NCBI RefSeq assembly: GCF_025766255.1
Contig: NW_026516704.1
Span: 1-64,000 of the forward strand
Origin: Zychaea mexicana
Taxonomy: Eukaryota; Mucoromycota; Mucoromycetes; Mucorales; Lichtheimiaceae
Direction: 5' to 3'
Length of the DNA stretch: 64,000 bases
A program made the position numbers and the translations under genes. Shown one piece after another: positions 11,393-23,967 of the stretch. Position 1 is the first letter of the stretch. Each line of letters opens with the position of its first letter. The notes beneath the pieces were generated by a model, which saw only the letters and a list, made by a program, of their open reading frames with translations, did not search any database and was not told the origin of the DNA.

Positions 11393-13942
11393 GATGATGA
11401 TTTACGGCGCTGTTGTTGTTGTTGTTGTTGTTGTTTGTTGTGACTTGAGAGAAAAAGAGAGAGAAAGAGAAAGAGAGAGAAAGGAAACAAGGAGCAAAAT
11501 AGAAAACCGACCCCGTTTTATATACCAATTATGGATGGTAGTGGACTGACTTTTTTTTTTTTTTTTTCTTGTACGACTCTTCTTTCATAGAAACAGCCGA
11601 ACGGGTTTTATTTTGTTGCTGCTGTTGTTGTTGTTGTTGCTGTCCTTTGTCGTTTGATATGTCTACATACGCATTATGTTATTCGTACTGTTTTGGGGAC
11701 ACGGGTAGGGTGACGGCCTGAACCAGAAAAGGGTGGGAAGGCCACTCAACCCAGTGCTGGGGACCCCCCCTCCCTCGTATAACTTCTTCTTCCAGCTCCA
11801 AACCCAACGGAAGATCCCGTTCTTGGGTTCAGCCGGGCATAAACATAATCAAGCAAACTCAACACGTGGTTATCCACTTGTTGTTCAAATTGTTGCTCAG
11901 CAAACATACCAGGAATCAATTCAATAGCTTAAACAATTTCTCCCTTCACGACTGTCGTTGTGAGTTGGTAAGGTGGGTTGGTTCGCGTCTTCTGTTGCCC
12001 AGACACGAAGTTTCCTGTTAAATGCATTGTTTTCTTTTACTCTCACATGAGATCATCAAGTGTTGTCATTGTAGGGTGCATCGTGTGTATAACCCAGATT
12101 CTTTCATGCCACACCCAAAAAAAAAAAAAAAGGTGTCAACCTAAGGGGTGGGTTGCTCTTGGTCCAACCACTGTATCTGTTCTCACTTTCAGAATTTTGC
12201 ATGGACGCTATCTAGCAGTTTGTACTAATACGATCCACTGTATACGTTACAATCTTGGAAAAATATCGCACGGGCATATGCGCGTGAGTATCTGTAAAAA
12301 GAAATCGACGTTTTTAAGCGTGAGTTTAAGGGGGGGGAGCCGTTCACCATTTGTTTGATGATCCCTCTAACTAAAAGCGAAAAGCAAAGAAAATCCGTGA
12401 CTTTTTTATCATGCGATTTGCTGCTCTTTGGGTAGTCTCTGCGTATGTATTTTTCCCAATTAACCGAAGAACCGCATGATGGTTTGTAACTGGAAATCCA
12501 TCCTAATTTACATGGGGGATAAGCGGTGGGCGGTGGAGATGAGATACTGCACACTTCCATCTGCTGTTAGTAGTCCTGGCTACACACACACATGTAGTAT
12601 ATAATATAAAAGCAAGATGCTACTGATCACATGGTTTGTATACTCTTAAATGGTGATGACGATGGCTGCATCTTTCTTCTAGGTGTTTTATCAAGCGGGA
12701 ACATCTTGGAGTTTTTTACGTGAACAGCGTCGGATAAAGAGAGAGAGAGAGAGAAGCAGTGTTTGATGGAGCGCGATAACAGCATCACTGTATACAAGTA
12801 GCACCAACAACAATGACTTGGCTTGATTATCAATACCATAACTACGATAGATTGCTACACACAGAATTATTTACGCAGGTACTGTAACATAAGCAGCTCA
12901 TCTGTACATGAAAATGTGTAGATCTAGAGTGGAGGAAGGAGGGATAATAATTAATCAAGCAATCAAGATTTGACATTTGTGAAACAAGAAACATCTATAT
13001 AATCGTACCTCCTCAAAGTACTACTAGCAGTAGTAGTAGACTAAGGGCTGACTACAGCAGGGATTATTGGGAAAGGTGCTGATGGGAGAGGGTCCTTCTT
13101 TCTTATATGTCGTAGCGTCGTCATCGATTTTCTCCCGCGATTGGAATTCAAGTAAAAAAGAAAACCTTTTTGTGTAAGCTTACTTAATACACACTCTATA
13201 AAAGTTTCATTCAATCATAACGGCAAAGACGAACAACTGGAGCAGGGGGGGAAATACTGGGAACGGGAGACGTGGGAGCTTTTATATTTTCCATTATTGT
13301 CGTACACTTGTCACCATGTCGCAACATGTATATAATGAGCTATAATTGGGTCGGATTACCTAAGGCGTTGTTGTTCCAATCGATCCACAGACACGCACTT
13401 CTTTTAGTCGACCATTATAGCCAAAAACAATGCCTTTGACACAGCTATTGCAATGTCCATCAACGGCATATGTACTATCATTAACCGGCGTGATGCCAAT
13501 CTTTATCTTTTAACAATTAAAGCACCTGTTGTGCTTTTACAGTACGCCCCGCGACAAAGAAGAATCGTATCAACATAATGCAATTTATATATGCCAACTG
13601 CTTCGCCTTGGAGTATTTTTCCTCCTGGTCTCCACACTTTCTTCTTGAAATTTACGTTACTGGGCAGATTTGTACGCTTGTATTCTTATCTTTTAATCTT
13701 TTAGCTTCTTGTGCTATTGGTAAATCTGAGAGAAATGCAAGATATCATATATACTCTTTTTGAGGTGTTACTTTGTAGATAATAGCAAATCAAATCAGCA
13801 GCCCGCGTTTTCTTACTGGCTGTGGTCAGTATGATTCAGAAACTGTGAATTTACCCGAACGCATCTTTTTTGGCACTACGTATCCATTTTTTTGTGCTTA
13901 TCACGCCTATACAACCTACTACGTCCTCCCCTTCCCCAATTA
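11393..13942. other. Long intergenic region between divergent genes
   Basis: About 2.5 kb separates hexokinase (-) from the ABC gene (+). It holds CAA/GTT-type repeats (11415-11440, 11620-11640), GA/CT tracts (11455-11480, 12735-12754), a T-run at 11550-11567 and several short ORFs without recognisable domains. On the minus strand at about 13700-13380 two overlapping open frames with a Cys-rich end (see findings) may be a broken short gene. Otherwise nothing is supported. Confidence 0.45.
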
Positions 13943-15842
13943 ATGTTTCGTATTCGTAATAACACCGCCACAACTATAGCCGCTGCCACAACGCGTCGTC
14001 GCTTCAAGCATTCACTCGTACAATTCAATAATGCCAATGTCCATCGTTTCGGCACCAAAGAACCAACACTTGAAAACTTGACCCTAAACATCAACAGCGA
14101 CCAACGACTTGTCATTGTGGGATCGGTGGGTGCGGGTCGCTCCACACTTGCTGAGGTATTATTAACTATAACCCGCCCACCATTTCAAACAATGGAATCC
14201 CGAGAAAAAAAAGGGGAATTTGGTTGTCCTTTTGCATAAAATAAAGAAAGTTGGTTTTTTTTTTAAAAAAAAACTCGCGTTTTTTCCTTGTTGAAAAGGC
14301 ACTTGCAGGTCGTCTTCAAATCCAACCATTGTCAGCAGCAAAATGGCCTGTAGTGGAAAACACAACTTTTCCTTCAAAACATATTAAGCTCGTTTCATTC
14401 AAAGAAGATTCCGGTGCTTTTTCATACAGCGGTCATTATTATCAAGAGCGGTTCAATTTTAGGTAAGAGAGAGAGACGCGCTATTTTCTTTTTTTATAAA
14501 GGGCATGTCAAATAACTAAAAATTGAAAATGTAGTGATCCTGACAATGATGTGACACTGGCGCATTATCTTGGAAAGGATGCAGATCCAAAAGCACTGGC
14601 TCAAGTGACAGAAAAGCTCAATCTTGCTCATTTGATGCCCTTGTCATTTGTCAAGCTGTCCAATGGCCAAACGCGTCGCGCACGAATCGCACGTGCTCTC
14701 CTACGCAGACCTGCCATGTTGATCTTGGATGAACCCCTGAGTAAGTTCTATCATCATCATCATCATCCAGGCATAGATATTTAAAAACTTTAATTTTTTT
14801 TTAAAGTGGGTTTGGACGTGCAGCATCGTGCCAAATTACTTGAAACGCTCGGCGAATTGGATACACCCGTTGTCGTTGTTTTACGGCCACAGGATGAATT
14901 CCCTGCGTGGGCAACAGATGTCGTTGCGATGAAAAACCTAGCGATCGAATGGACCGGTAAACCAGCAGAATACCTTGCAAAACGCGACAAGGCTAAACAG
15001 CAAGACGAACAAGAACGTGAAGCCTATCGCCAAAAGATGCTGGCGCAAGAAAAACAGACGCACCATAAAGAAGAAAAGAAACCATCGGTGGTTGAGCTCA
15101 AAGATGTCAATGTGGTTTACAGTGGCAATAAGATCCTGGACACTATTTCATGGACTGTGCGTCAAGGCGAACGATGGGCTTTATTGGGTCCCAATGGCTC
15201 GGGCAAAACAACCTTATTGTCCTTCCTGACCGGCGATCATCCACAAGCCTATGCAAACGAGCTCTACCTATTCGGTCGTCGTCGTGGTACCGGCGAATCC
15301 ATCTGGGAAATCAAGCAACGCGTCGGTTTGGTGAGCCCTGAAATCCATTTGTATTTCAATCAGACCATGACAGCTTTGGAAGCAGCGGGGACAGGGTTCT
15401 TTGATGTGGTGGTGCCTCGCTCTTTGTCGGACGAGCAAATCACCACTGTCAAACGATTGTTTGATGATTTTGGGTTGCAGTCGTTTGTCGATCGACGCTT
15501 GCGAGACATGTCTTCTGGCGAGCAGCGAATGGTTTTACTTATTCGATCACTTGTAAGGTCTCATTGGATAGGGTCTCCCCCCCCCTCCCCGCCATTTACA
15601 AGAAGACTTTATTTTTATTTGACGTTCATTTTCCGTCTTAGGTGAAAATGCCAGAGCTTATTATCTGGGACGAGCCTTTCCAGGGTTTGGATGACAAGAT
15701 GATCAAGAGTATCAACAAGTGGTTAGAGGAACATATGAGACCGGATCAATCGCTTATCCTGGTCACGCACCACGAAGATGAAATTCCACGCGCTGTTGTG
15801 AACCGCTTCAGGTTAGGTCCTGGAGGCATTGCCGCAAATTAG
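13943..15842 (+). CDS. Two-domain ABC ATPase, yeast YDR061W/ModF-like
   Basis: Soluble protein with two ABC ATPase modules and no membrane segments. Five exons (13943-14155, 14299-14462, 14535-14740, 14807-15552, 15642-15842) give 509 aa. Module 1: an altered P-loop GSVGAGRST (Arg replaces the usual Lys), signature LSNGQTRRARIARALL, Walker B MLILDEPL. Module 2: canonical P-loop GPNGSGKTT, signature MSSGEQRMVLLIRSL, Walker B LIIWDEPFQGLD and a switch His in VTHHEDE. A charged Lys/Glu/Gln linker (about residues 280-310) separates them. The N-terminus is Arg/Thr-rich and could be a mitochondrial presequence, which is inference. The ATG at 13943 is the first one in frame. The physiological substrate of this family is not known. 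Confidence 0.82.
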
Positions 15843-16093
15843 ACATCATTAGATGGCTGAGTATAAGGAGATCAAGTGTATATAATGTTTTATCCAAATG
15901 TGTATATGATAAAGATAGAGATATCTACGATGTTTGCATCATAAAAAAAAGAAACGAAAGGGAAAGATATGCCAGATATAATACAAGATATGTATGGTGT
16001 TGTAGTAGTAGTAGTAGTAGTAGTAGTGGTAAAGGTAAAGAAAGCAGCAATAACGGTCAAAAGAATGAATGGAAAATAATATGTACATCTAGT
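15843..16093. terminator. Convergent 3' ends, ABC and carrier genes
   Basis: A 251-bp AT-rich gap between converging genes with a GTA trinucleotide repeat at 16003-16028. No ORF. Confidence 0.5.
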
Positions 16094-17458
16094 TTAAACA
16101 AGTGTGGTAGTAGTAGCAGTGGTGGTCGAGGTAGTAGGAGGAGTCGTAACAGTATCTTCCGATCCTTTTTCGGACCATTGGACATACCAGTCTTTGAGCT
16201 GTTCCATCACAAGGAATGTCACAATTGTATGCGGACCAAGCCGGACAAAGGCTGGCATCCATCCTTTGAAAAGCGAGCCGAAACCTTCCGTCTTGACCAT
16301 GTGAATCATGATTTTGATTGGATGCTTGTGATGTTTGCCATCCACCATCAAGTGTGCGCTCATGATACGGGTTTTCACCACATCCAGGGGTGAACATACC
16401 GTTGTGGCCACTAATGCCTGTTGTTGATTGCAAAAAAAAATGAATGAATCAATTATAAACAACCTTGTCCAACATATATATGAACCCCAAGGAAAGAAGG
16501 GCACTTACTGCTGAAAGACTCGCCGCAAAATGGGTGGTCAAACCATCATACCATTTAAGCCCACCGACAAACATGTCCTTGAACACATCGTAGCTCGTCA
16601 TTTGGGATATTGTCATCAAGACTGCTCGGTTGGTGCTAGAACCTAGTCCACGGAACAACACACGAGGGCCTTCATCACGGCATATCCGTACAATCCCATC
16701 GATAGCATTCTTGTAATTCCTTCGTTGGCCTGGAGGAAGCTGTCCATCGTTTTGCATGCTAGAAAAAAAAAGCCATGAGGATAATGAGTCTATAAAGGAT
16801 CAGCGCCCCACATGGAAAAGAGTATATATATACTTTACCGCACATTAACAACGTCCGAAGGATTGCCAAACGCGCCTCCTAGAATCCCAGCTGCTGTGGA
16901 ACAAAACAAAAGTTGTCCAAACGTAGGTTCTATACATCATCATGTGGGGTCGTAAGATATACATGATAGAAATAAAAAAAGGGGCTTAACCCCCCTCTCT
17001 TTTCATTCCAATTCCCCAATGGATAACAAAAAAAAAAAAAAAAGAGGATATGACTTACTGTCATCACCAGCCACAATCCACTTGAATTTATCATAAAGAC
17101 CGAATCGGATGGTGGAATAAGTGCCTTGTCGCAATAAACTGGCTGATAAGCCGTTATAGAGCGCACGGACACCTTCGGTACGAGAAATACTCCACATGAT
17201 TTTGAACATTCTGCTAGGTTGGAATCGACGTCTGTACTGTTGTAGTGGTTGTTGTTGTAACTGTTGTTGTTGTTTCCGGATCGTTTGTAATCGTACTTTG
17301 GTGAGATCGAAAGGGTGCGAAACTAAAGTTGCCACACACGACGCTGCTCCGCCTGCCCAGAACGGAGGTGCTTTGCTTCTCTTTCCAGCTGTTGTTGTCG
17401 TCGTCGTCGTTGTTGTATTTGAGGGCAGGCGAGTCGCAGCACCGGAGCGAACTGACAT
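16094..17458 (-). CDS. Mitochondrial dicarboxylate carrier (DIC1-like)
   Basis: Six-helix inner-membrane carrier of the SLC25 family, probably exchanging malate/succinate for phosphate. Four exons (17458-17059, 16929-16839, 16758-16509, 16417-16094) give 354 aa. Three repeats each carry the carrier signature: HPFDLTKVRLQ, NPSDVVNVRMQ and SPLDVVKTRIM. The Asn in place of Lys in the second repeat and the opening PFWAGGAAS are typical of dicarboxylate carriers. Poly-Thr/Gly N-terminal and Thr-rich C-terminal extensions and a Gln-rich matrix loop (near 17250) are extra to the family core. The ATG at 17458 is preferred over upstream in-frame ones because the carrier fold starts shortly after it. 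Confidence 0.88.
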
Positions 17459-17884
17459 TGCCAAAATAATAATAAAAATAAAAAAGGTATCTACGAGGTG
17501 TAAGTGAGAGAGAGAGAAAAGAAAAAAGTGAGTAAGAGGGCGGTAATATATATGTTTATTATTATGAGTGAGAAAGAAAAAAAAAATGTCTTTATTTGTT
17601 GTTGCTTGCTGCTGCGGGTAACCAATTAGAAGCAAGTTAGAAATGCTGCTTGCTGCCTTTTTTTTGCCCCCAGTGTATGAACAACTCGCAACTTTCTCTC
17701 TGTGGGGTAGATCAAACATGTGTGTGTGTGTGTGTACAGAGGCGTGCTATGCTACGAGCAATTTGAATGGTTTATGCATAATCTCTCTCTTGTCATAAAT
17801 AAGGAAAATAAGCCGAACCAGAGAAATTTCACTCTCTCTCTCTCTCTCTCACCCCCACGTTCTCTCTCTTTTTAAGATTAGATT
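17459..17884. other. Carrier promoter and GatC 3' end
   Basis: A 426-bp gap between two minus-strand genes. It contains GA/CT runs (17500-17525, 17830-17850), a GT run at 17718-17734 and T-rich blocks. No gene is seen. Confidence 0.5.
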
Positions 17885-18577
17885 TTATTCCGCTTCGGCC
17901 GACACTTTGGTCTGCACCACATAAAAATGGCCATGCTGCTTTTGCTCAGCGTGTTGCAATAAAACTCGGCCTCGTGGTTCTCCTGATTCCGTGGGCGCAT
18001 TATCGGAGCGTGTAATCATACCCACATTGTCCTCCCACAACTGAACCAAGGGCTCCACGTCCGTCATGGCAAGCTGTTGGATCTGTTGTGTGAAGCGAGC
18101 CATTTGTTCCAGATCCCGTTTGAGATTGTCTTGCTCTTTTTGACTCTCCGGAGGTCGCAACTGAGCGAGTCGGAATAGGTGATTGAACTGTTCATCCGTA
18201 ATGCTCGCTTGTTGTTGATCGTTTGAGGATGCTAGTAGAGATCGAATCGACCATGTCGCTGAGAGAGGCTAGTAGTGTTTTATATATATAAAAGGTGGGT
18301 CATCAAGATAACGCAAAGGAAAAAAAAAAATTAAAAAAGGGAAAAGATTCCCATATATATATATATACCACTTTTTTGTTTTGACTTTTTGTTAGAAGAG
18401 ACTTACCAGACAATCCTTATCGACCTTGACTGATCCGCTATTTTTTGTAATGGCTACTTGATAGCATTTGTCATTAACTGATTTCTCTCCCTTTTCACTG
18501 CAATTGCTTGTTTACTTACCACTGGTAGCAAACGACCTTTGCTGCAGCAGTAATGGGCGTGTTGCTGATTGGAACAT
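17885..18577 (-). CDS. Mitochondrial Glu-tRNA(Gln) amidotransferase subunit C (GatC)
   Basis: Small subunit of the GatCAB/GatFAB-type amidotransferase that converts Glu-tRNA(Gln) to Gln-tRNA(Gln) in mitochondria. Three exons (18577-18520, 18456-18407, 18268-17885) give 163 aa. Exon 1 encodes a presequence-like start (MFQSATRPLLLQQRSFATSG). Then come ATWSIRSLL and ITDEQFNHLFRLAQLRPPE, both typical of fungal GatC, the helical core, and a C-terminal part with DNVGMITRSDN. The acceptor of exon 2 could instead lie near 18476, which would add seven in-frame residues. Confidence 0.8.
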
Positions 18578-18838
18578 TGATCGTGTCTGAGCGCAACCAA
18601 CAAAAAAAAAGGAAATACTCCAGAATTTGCGGTTGCTATATCTGGTTTCCTTGACAACAACAGCAGCAGCAGCATAATAACTTGTTGCCATACATCATAC
18701 ATTTCACCATGGTTACTCCCCCCTTTGACAGGTCGTCCCCCTTTTTAAGGGTGGCATATATAATCATTACAATTTATTATCATTATTATTATTACTACTG
18801 TTATCAAGTGTAGGACTGGTATAAATGACAAAATCTCT

Positions 18839-19897
18839 TTAATTCTTCTTTACTTTTGCATTTTTCTTTGTCTTTTCTGCTTTCTTGCCATTCTTCTCTG
18901 CAGTTACTTTTTTGCTCTTGTCATCACTGTTGTTGTTCTTTTTCTTGTTGCTAGACTTTGTGTCGGTCGTTGTTTTTTCACTAGATGCTTTCGCTTCTTG
19001 TGCCTGCTTCTCTGCTTGTTGACGTTCCCACTTTCTACGCTTGGCTGCCTTTCGCTTCTCTTTCAATTTCTAATCGCGCGTTGAAGCCAGTATAGATATT
19101 AGCAGCTAGTAAATCCCCTTATCCAATTACCAATTCCATCTTAACTTTACCTGTTTTGCTTTTTCTTGTCGTGCCTTTTTCTTCTCTTCTTTTGTTTTGG
19201 ATTTCTTTTCCTCCTTCTCTTGGACGTCACCGTCACTATCGCTTTCGTTGCTTTCTTCTTCTTCTTCTATTTCGCTGTCATCCTCTGCCTCGTCTTCTTC
19301 TTCTTCCTCTTGATGTTGATGACTATCGCCGTTTGTTTGCGGGTGGCGCGTTATAAACCTTAATCGACGTTTATGTTCCTACAAGAATCAATTTTTAATA
19401 TTTCAGCAATTCATACTCTAGCCTCCTAGCATCTGTCATGTACATAGAACGCCTTTCATTACCTTGCTCTTCAAGTGCACTTCTACTTGATCCGTATTCT
19501 TCAGGACCTTTTCAGGACATATATCACATGCATATACAAGTCCACCTTCTTCCTCTTCCTCTACTTCTTCTTCTTCAGACATATCTTCGTCGTCCATCAA
19601 GTCGTCAACAGCATCTTCTTCATTAGTCTCGACAACCGAATCACTCTCATCGTCGTCTTGTTCAGATTCATCGCTTTGATCGTCATCGTCGTCGTCACTA
19701 TCGTCATCTTGCACGTTGCCTGACGATGCTTTCACCATTCGATTATATCTTGTTTTGACGCGTTTCGGCTTTGGTGCAAACGATTCAACTAGATCGCCGA
19801 GCGATCCATCGCTGTCACTGTCGTCGACATCAGATTGTACCGTGACAAGCTTTTCTTTGGGTTGTTCTTTTTGAGTGGCTCTTGATCGCTTGCTCAT
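18839..19897 (-). CDS. Acidic nuclear protein with single C2H2-type zinc finger
   Basis: Three exons (19897-19463, 19378-19151, 19069-18839) give 297 aa. The protein opens with basic SKRSRATQKE and has long Asp/Ser and Glu runs (about residues 20-125). A zinc finger of U1/JAZ style follows, with Cys-x2-Cys then His-x5-His (CDICPEKVLKNTDQ, then HLKSKEH), split by intron 1. After it come another acidic block and a Lys/Glu-rich coiled C-terminus with nuclear-localisation-like patches. Such composition is common in nucleolar or RNA-associated proteins, but the family was not recognised. It sits 234 bp head-to-head with the WD40 gene. Confidence 0.72.
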
Positions 19898-20131
19898 TTA
19901 TGCGTTGTGTTTCAATAAAGTTTGGGAACAAAAAGAGATAAAAAAAAATTTGCGCGCGGCAAGACAGCACGGATCGATCGGGATTTGTACCGCTTTTTTG
20001 GGGGTTGGGGGGGGAGGAGAAACAGTGAAACCCTATTATTTAGGGATGTTTCAACTTTGACAACACGTATAGCCTTCCAATTTACCTCCTTTTACCTATT
20101 TTTTTGTGTTAGCGTTTGCACTATTATAATT
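19898..20131. promoter_or_regulatory. Divergent promoter, zinc-finger and WD40 genes
   Basis: A 234-bp intergenic interval between divergent start codons, with A and G tracts at 19940-19950 and 20000-20020. No specific motif was recognised. Confidence 0.4.
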
Positions 20132-20262
20132 ATGGTCCGTATCAACGCATCAGAGCTAAATCGAAAGATAGAATTGTCGCAACCTGGAAGACGCATGCCC
20201 TATCTTTGTGCAGCAAACAGAGCACTTGGATGGCGGATTCTGTCGGAAGGCATTACAGAGTA
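20132..20262 (+). other. Upstream ORF or first exon of WD40 gene
   Basis: A 43-codon frame ending in TAA, 31 bp before the preferred start of the WD40 gene. Its Arg/Leu-rich translation looks protein-like, so it is either a regulatory uORF or a real first exon whose intron cannot be placed with confidence. Confidence 0.4.
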
Positions 20263-20293
20263 ACTATCATAAAAACACAAAGAAAGAAACGAT

Positions 20294-23200
20294 ATGATCC
20301 TTCACACTTATACTTTCCCCGCGCACGATCGCTATTTGCCATCGCATTATAGAATTACGAAAGGCTTACGGACCAATTGTTCTGAACTCGACAACGAAAA
20401 ATACTTGACATCGATGGCTGAATCCGACAAGGTTCGTATAAAGCCTTTTCTTATTTTAGATGGAAAAAGTACTCACTTTTTATCCTTTGCTCCAAAAAAA
20501 AAGAATGTAGGCATTATTGCAATAGGCTCGGCGTATCGACGGAAAGATGGAACCTACTGTCTGTACTTTGTGAAAGATTTAATGGCCCTCAACAACGTTG
20601 TTGTCCATGGCTCACGTTTTCAGGTGAGTTTGGGGTTTTTACATAGAAATTCCCTCTCACAGCAGCAGTAGATCGATAATAATGATGCACACACATACAG
20701 GTGGTCCACGTGGAATACCTGGATATTCCTGTTCATTCACTTGATTGGTCTGGATCACATCTTCTAGTCAGCTCAAAGCAAGGCATCACGCGGCTGTACG
20801 CCGTTCGTGGACAATTCAAGGAAGGACAAGAAGATGACAGCAAAATTACTCAAGCAGCAGAATATACCATGCCGGTAAAAGTATCTTTTTTTTATCATTT
20901 CATCGTCAGCATTCCACAGCTACTACTGAAATATTGAACAAAACAATTTTTTATTTCACGTATACGGATGTTTGTTATTGCAGATAAAACAGGTGCATGA
21001 TGCTCCTGTTGTTCCCGGTCAATACCCTATGAACAGTCTGGTTAAATCCGTACGATTCAACGCGAATTATTCTGATGAGCGCGTCTACGAACTTTGGCAA
21101 CCTCTTACACCTTTCTCGACGACGACGAATGTGACAGAAGATCAACAACTGCAACAGGAAAATGAATCCAGCGCATCATCAGTCTCGACCGAGTTTTTGA
21201 CTACTTTTATGAGTCATATCAATGTATGGGATGCACTACACGAAGAAAAGCCAAAGTTCAGTCTCAATGTAAGTTCTTGATGATAGAGTTGAGCCCGCCT
21301 ACTGTACAAGATGTTATTAATTATATACAACTATTGTAGCTTGGAAACACCGACCCGATCAATTGTGCCAACTGGTCACCCCATGCACCGCACACACTGA
21401 TTGTCACAGGCGGCTGCGGTCGTGCTTTAAGAATCATCGATGTACGTGCCAAAGATGTGGTTTGGCAAGCAGAAGAAGCACACCAGCGGCCAATTCGCGA
21501 TGCAAAGTTCAATACGTTTATTCCTTACTGGCTAGCTTCTGCTGGTGAAGACGGGGCCGTTAATCTCTTTGACATTCGCGCTTCGTACCATGCACCTGTC
21601 GCCAAAATAACAGCCCATGAGGGTGTTGTAGAATCAGTAAGTGAGAGCGTATCGGAAAAAGCACCTGATCCCTTGTTTTGTACTACATAGTATGATGTCT
21701 ATCCATCGCCACACGTTAAAATACAACAAATACTAGATTTCATGGTCCAACATGCGTCCAGAAAATTTAACCACTGCTTCATCAGACGGTACGATGCGCA
21801 TGTGGATATTCAATACAAATACACTACCAGTTTTCGATACGCATTACCAAACTGCCAAATGGACAAAAACCGATACGCCGCCAGCGACAATTCGTCCAAT
21901 GACGAAAGCTTTGTGGTATTCCTGGCTAGGAAGCACGGTGGACGAGCCATGGAGCGCTGTTGATCAACATATAAATTATGGCGACAATGACGATCCCTGG
22001 GGTCATAGTACTGATTGTGATCCAGAAGCCATGCTTCTGTGCGGTGCCATAGGTATCGGTGAATGGGGCAGGTCTGATAAAGGTCCAGTTTATGTTGGAG
22101 AAGATTTTGAAAAAAGCAAAGGCCCAGTTGTTGGAGGTAAAAAGTCATGACTCACTCTTCTTTTTTTTTTCTTCTGTGCTGTGTTGATTGGTTGCAAGTG
22201 CGCTTCTCAACATTTTGTATTATTATTGGGTTTTTTTTAGTGTCTACTTCAAAATCGTTGTTAGCCGAGTATTATTGCATAACTGACCGTGGACAGTTGG
22301 CTGTACAGACCGTGCGTCTTGAGAACGATGAGCAGATCAACTTTAAATTTAGGTAACTTTTAGCTGTCTGTCAATCTCTTTTATCTTGACAAGCTGGTAG
22401 GACTGTGAATCACTTACCAAAATGTATGAAATATGTATGTGTACATTTTTGCAGATATAAAAAGGAAGAATATCCACTGGCGTATCAAGTTGAATATGAT
22501 ATTTACAGTCGACACATTGATCGTGCATGGGAGGACCTAGAACAGCTCAAAAACATCAACTGCGATGACATAAGGTATGAAGATGAGGACAATCAAAGTA
22601 TTTGTATGCTGTACAGTACTGGTTGAATTTTACAGCTCGTATTGCTAACGAGACTGGTTGCACTTTGCTTTCGTAGGGAACGAGAAGAACAGGTTACCTA
22701 TCTGGAAAACTGTCTAAACGTTCTACCACCCATTGCACCAAAGACGTGGGGATTTGACACCATACCAGACAAAACAGACCGTCGCACGTCTCGAAGATTA
22801 TGGAACCAAGACGATCTTTGGGAACTCGCAATATCCACGTTTCGAAAAGATCTTGATTTTTGGAGCAGTGCCAGACTTCCACCAGGCTATGAAACACGCT
22901 ATGGTTTTGACGTGAATATCAAGGATCGAACGATGGCACCGGCCATAGTGAGTCCTTCCGTTACAACGATGCCTGAAGAATATGGTGGTGACGATAATGA
23001 TTACGGTTTCGGAAACGCTGGTACTGCAGATAGCGATCACAGTACTACAATGTCGTCTGCTGCTGCTGTTTCTACGACTCAAGCAGTAGTAGAAGGCGGT
23101 GAGCAGGACCGGAAGCCAAGTGAACCTGAAACGAAGAAAACTGAATGGACTATTTCATCGCCTGCTAAGAATACCCCGGGAAGACAGCGGTCATCTACAT

Positions 23201-23580
23201 TAAGCATTACACGTTCGCGAGCAAGCACAATCCGTAGTCTGGCTAGTGGATCGCTGGGGCGCTCAAGCAGTGATCGTCAGAGTAAGAATGATGTTCAAAA
23301 TACAAACCCGTTCCTACAACAGGAAGTACCAACGCCACCAACATCACAAAACCAACAAGATCAGCAGCAACAACAACAACAACAGCAGCAGCATCATCAC
23401 CATCGCTTTGTCAGGCCTACTCAATCTTTAAAGCGAATGTTCTCACGACGTAGTAAACATCATCAGCACGATCCACCACCTGAACCAAAGACGACGGAGC
23501 AAGAAGAAAGTGTAATGCCCGAGCCACCAATCAGTCGCAAGCGCACAACACGACGCAATGCACTATTTGGTGCTTCTTAA
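20294..23580 (+). CDS. WD40-repeat protein of unknown function
   Basis: Eight exons (20294-20623, 20701-20874, 20984-21268, 21340-21636, 21737-22136, 22241-22352, 22455-22574, 22677-23580) give 873 aa. WD-like repeats are seen around INCANWSPHAPHTLIVTGG, LASAGEDGAVNLFDIR and VVESISWSNMRPENLTTA with a following TASSDGTMRMW strand. After the propeller comes a helical part, then a disordered C-terminus with Ser/Arg, Gln and His runs (about 23340-23460). I could not assign it to a named complex. The 5' end is uncertain: an upstream ATG at 20132 opens a 43-codon frame that ends at 20262 and could be joined in frame only by an intron of 27 nt, or 46 nt with a poor donor. Confidence 0.75.
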
Positions 23581-23967
23581 AAAAAGTAATGGTAATATCG
23601 CTTGATAGCATACAGAGTTATCTCTTGCTGTACATGATCGATAAAAGATTGAACAAATTGATTCTGTCTGCCCTTCAATAAAAACAGCTCTCATAATGTA
23701 GTTGCACATACACATTATCAACGTAAGACCAGAGAATCAAACAGAGAACAAAGCTTCTCTCTTCCACCTACAGTAGTAGAACATAAAAGTGTATACACAT
23801 GCATGAATCACCTTTGACAAATTTCGTGTATACTTGTTTTGAAAAAGGGGAATGTAACGAGGTCATCCTATTGGCAAAGAAAAGTATGTTGATAAAAGTG
23901 GTCATGCACGGCGTAGAGCTACAAATGGGATGAAAAAAAATTGAGAAAAGCGTAGAGGCATAAGCGG
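23581..23967. terminator. Convergent 3' region
   Basis: A 387-bp AT-rich gap between the WD40 gene and the small membrane-protein gene, with AATAAA-like strings near 23678. No other gene. Confidence 0.45.
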
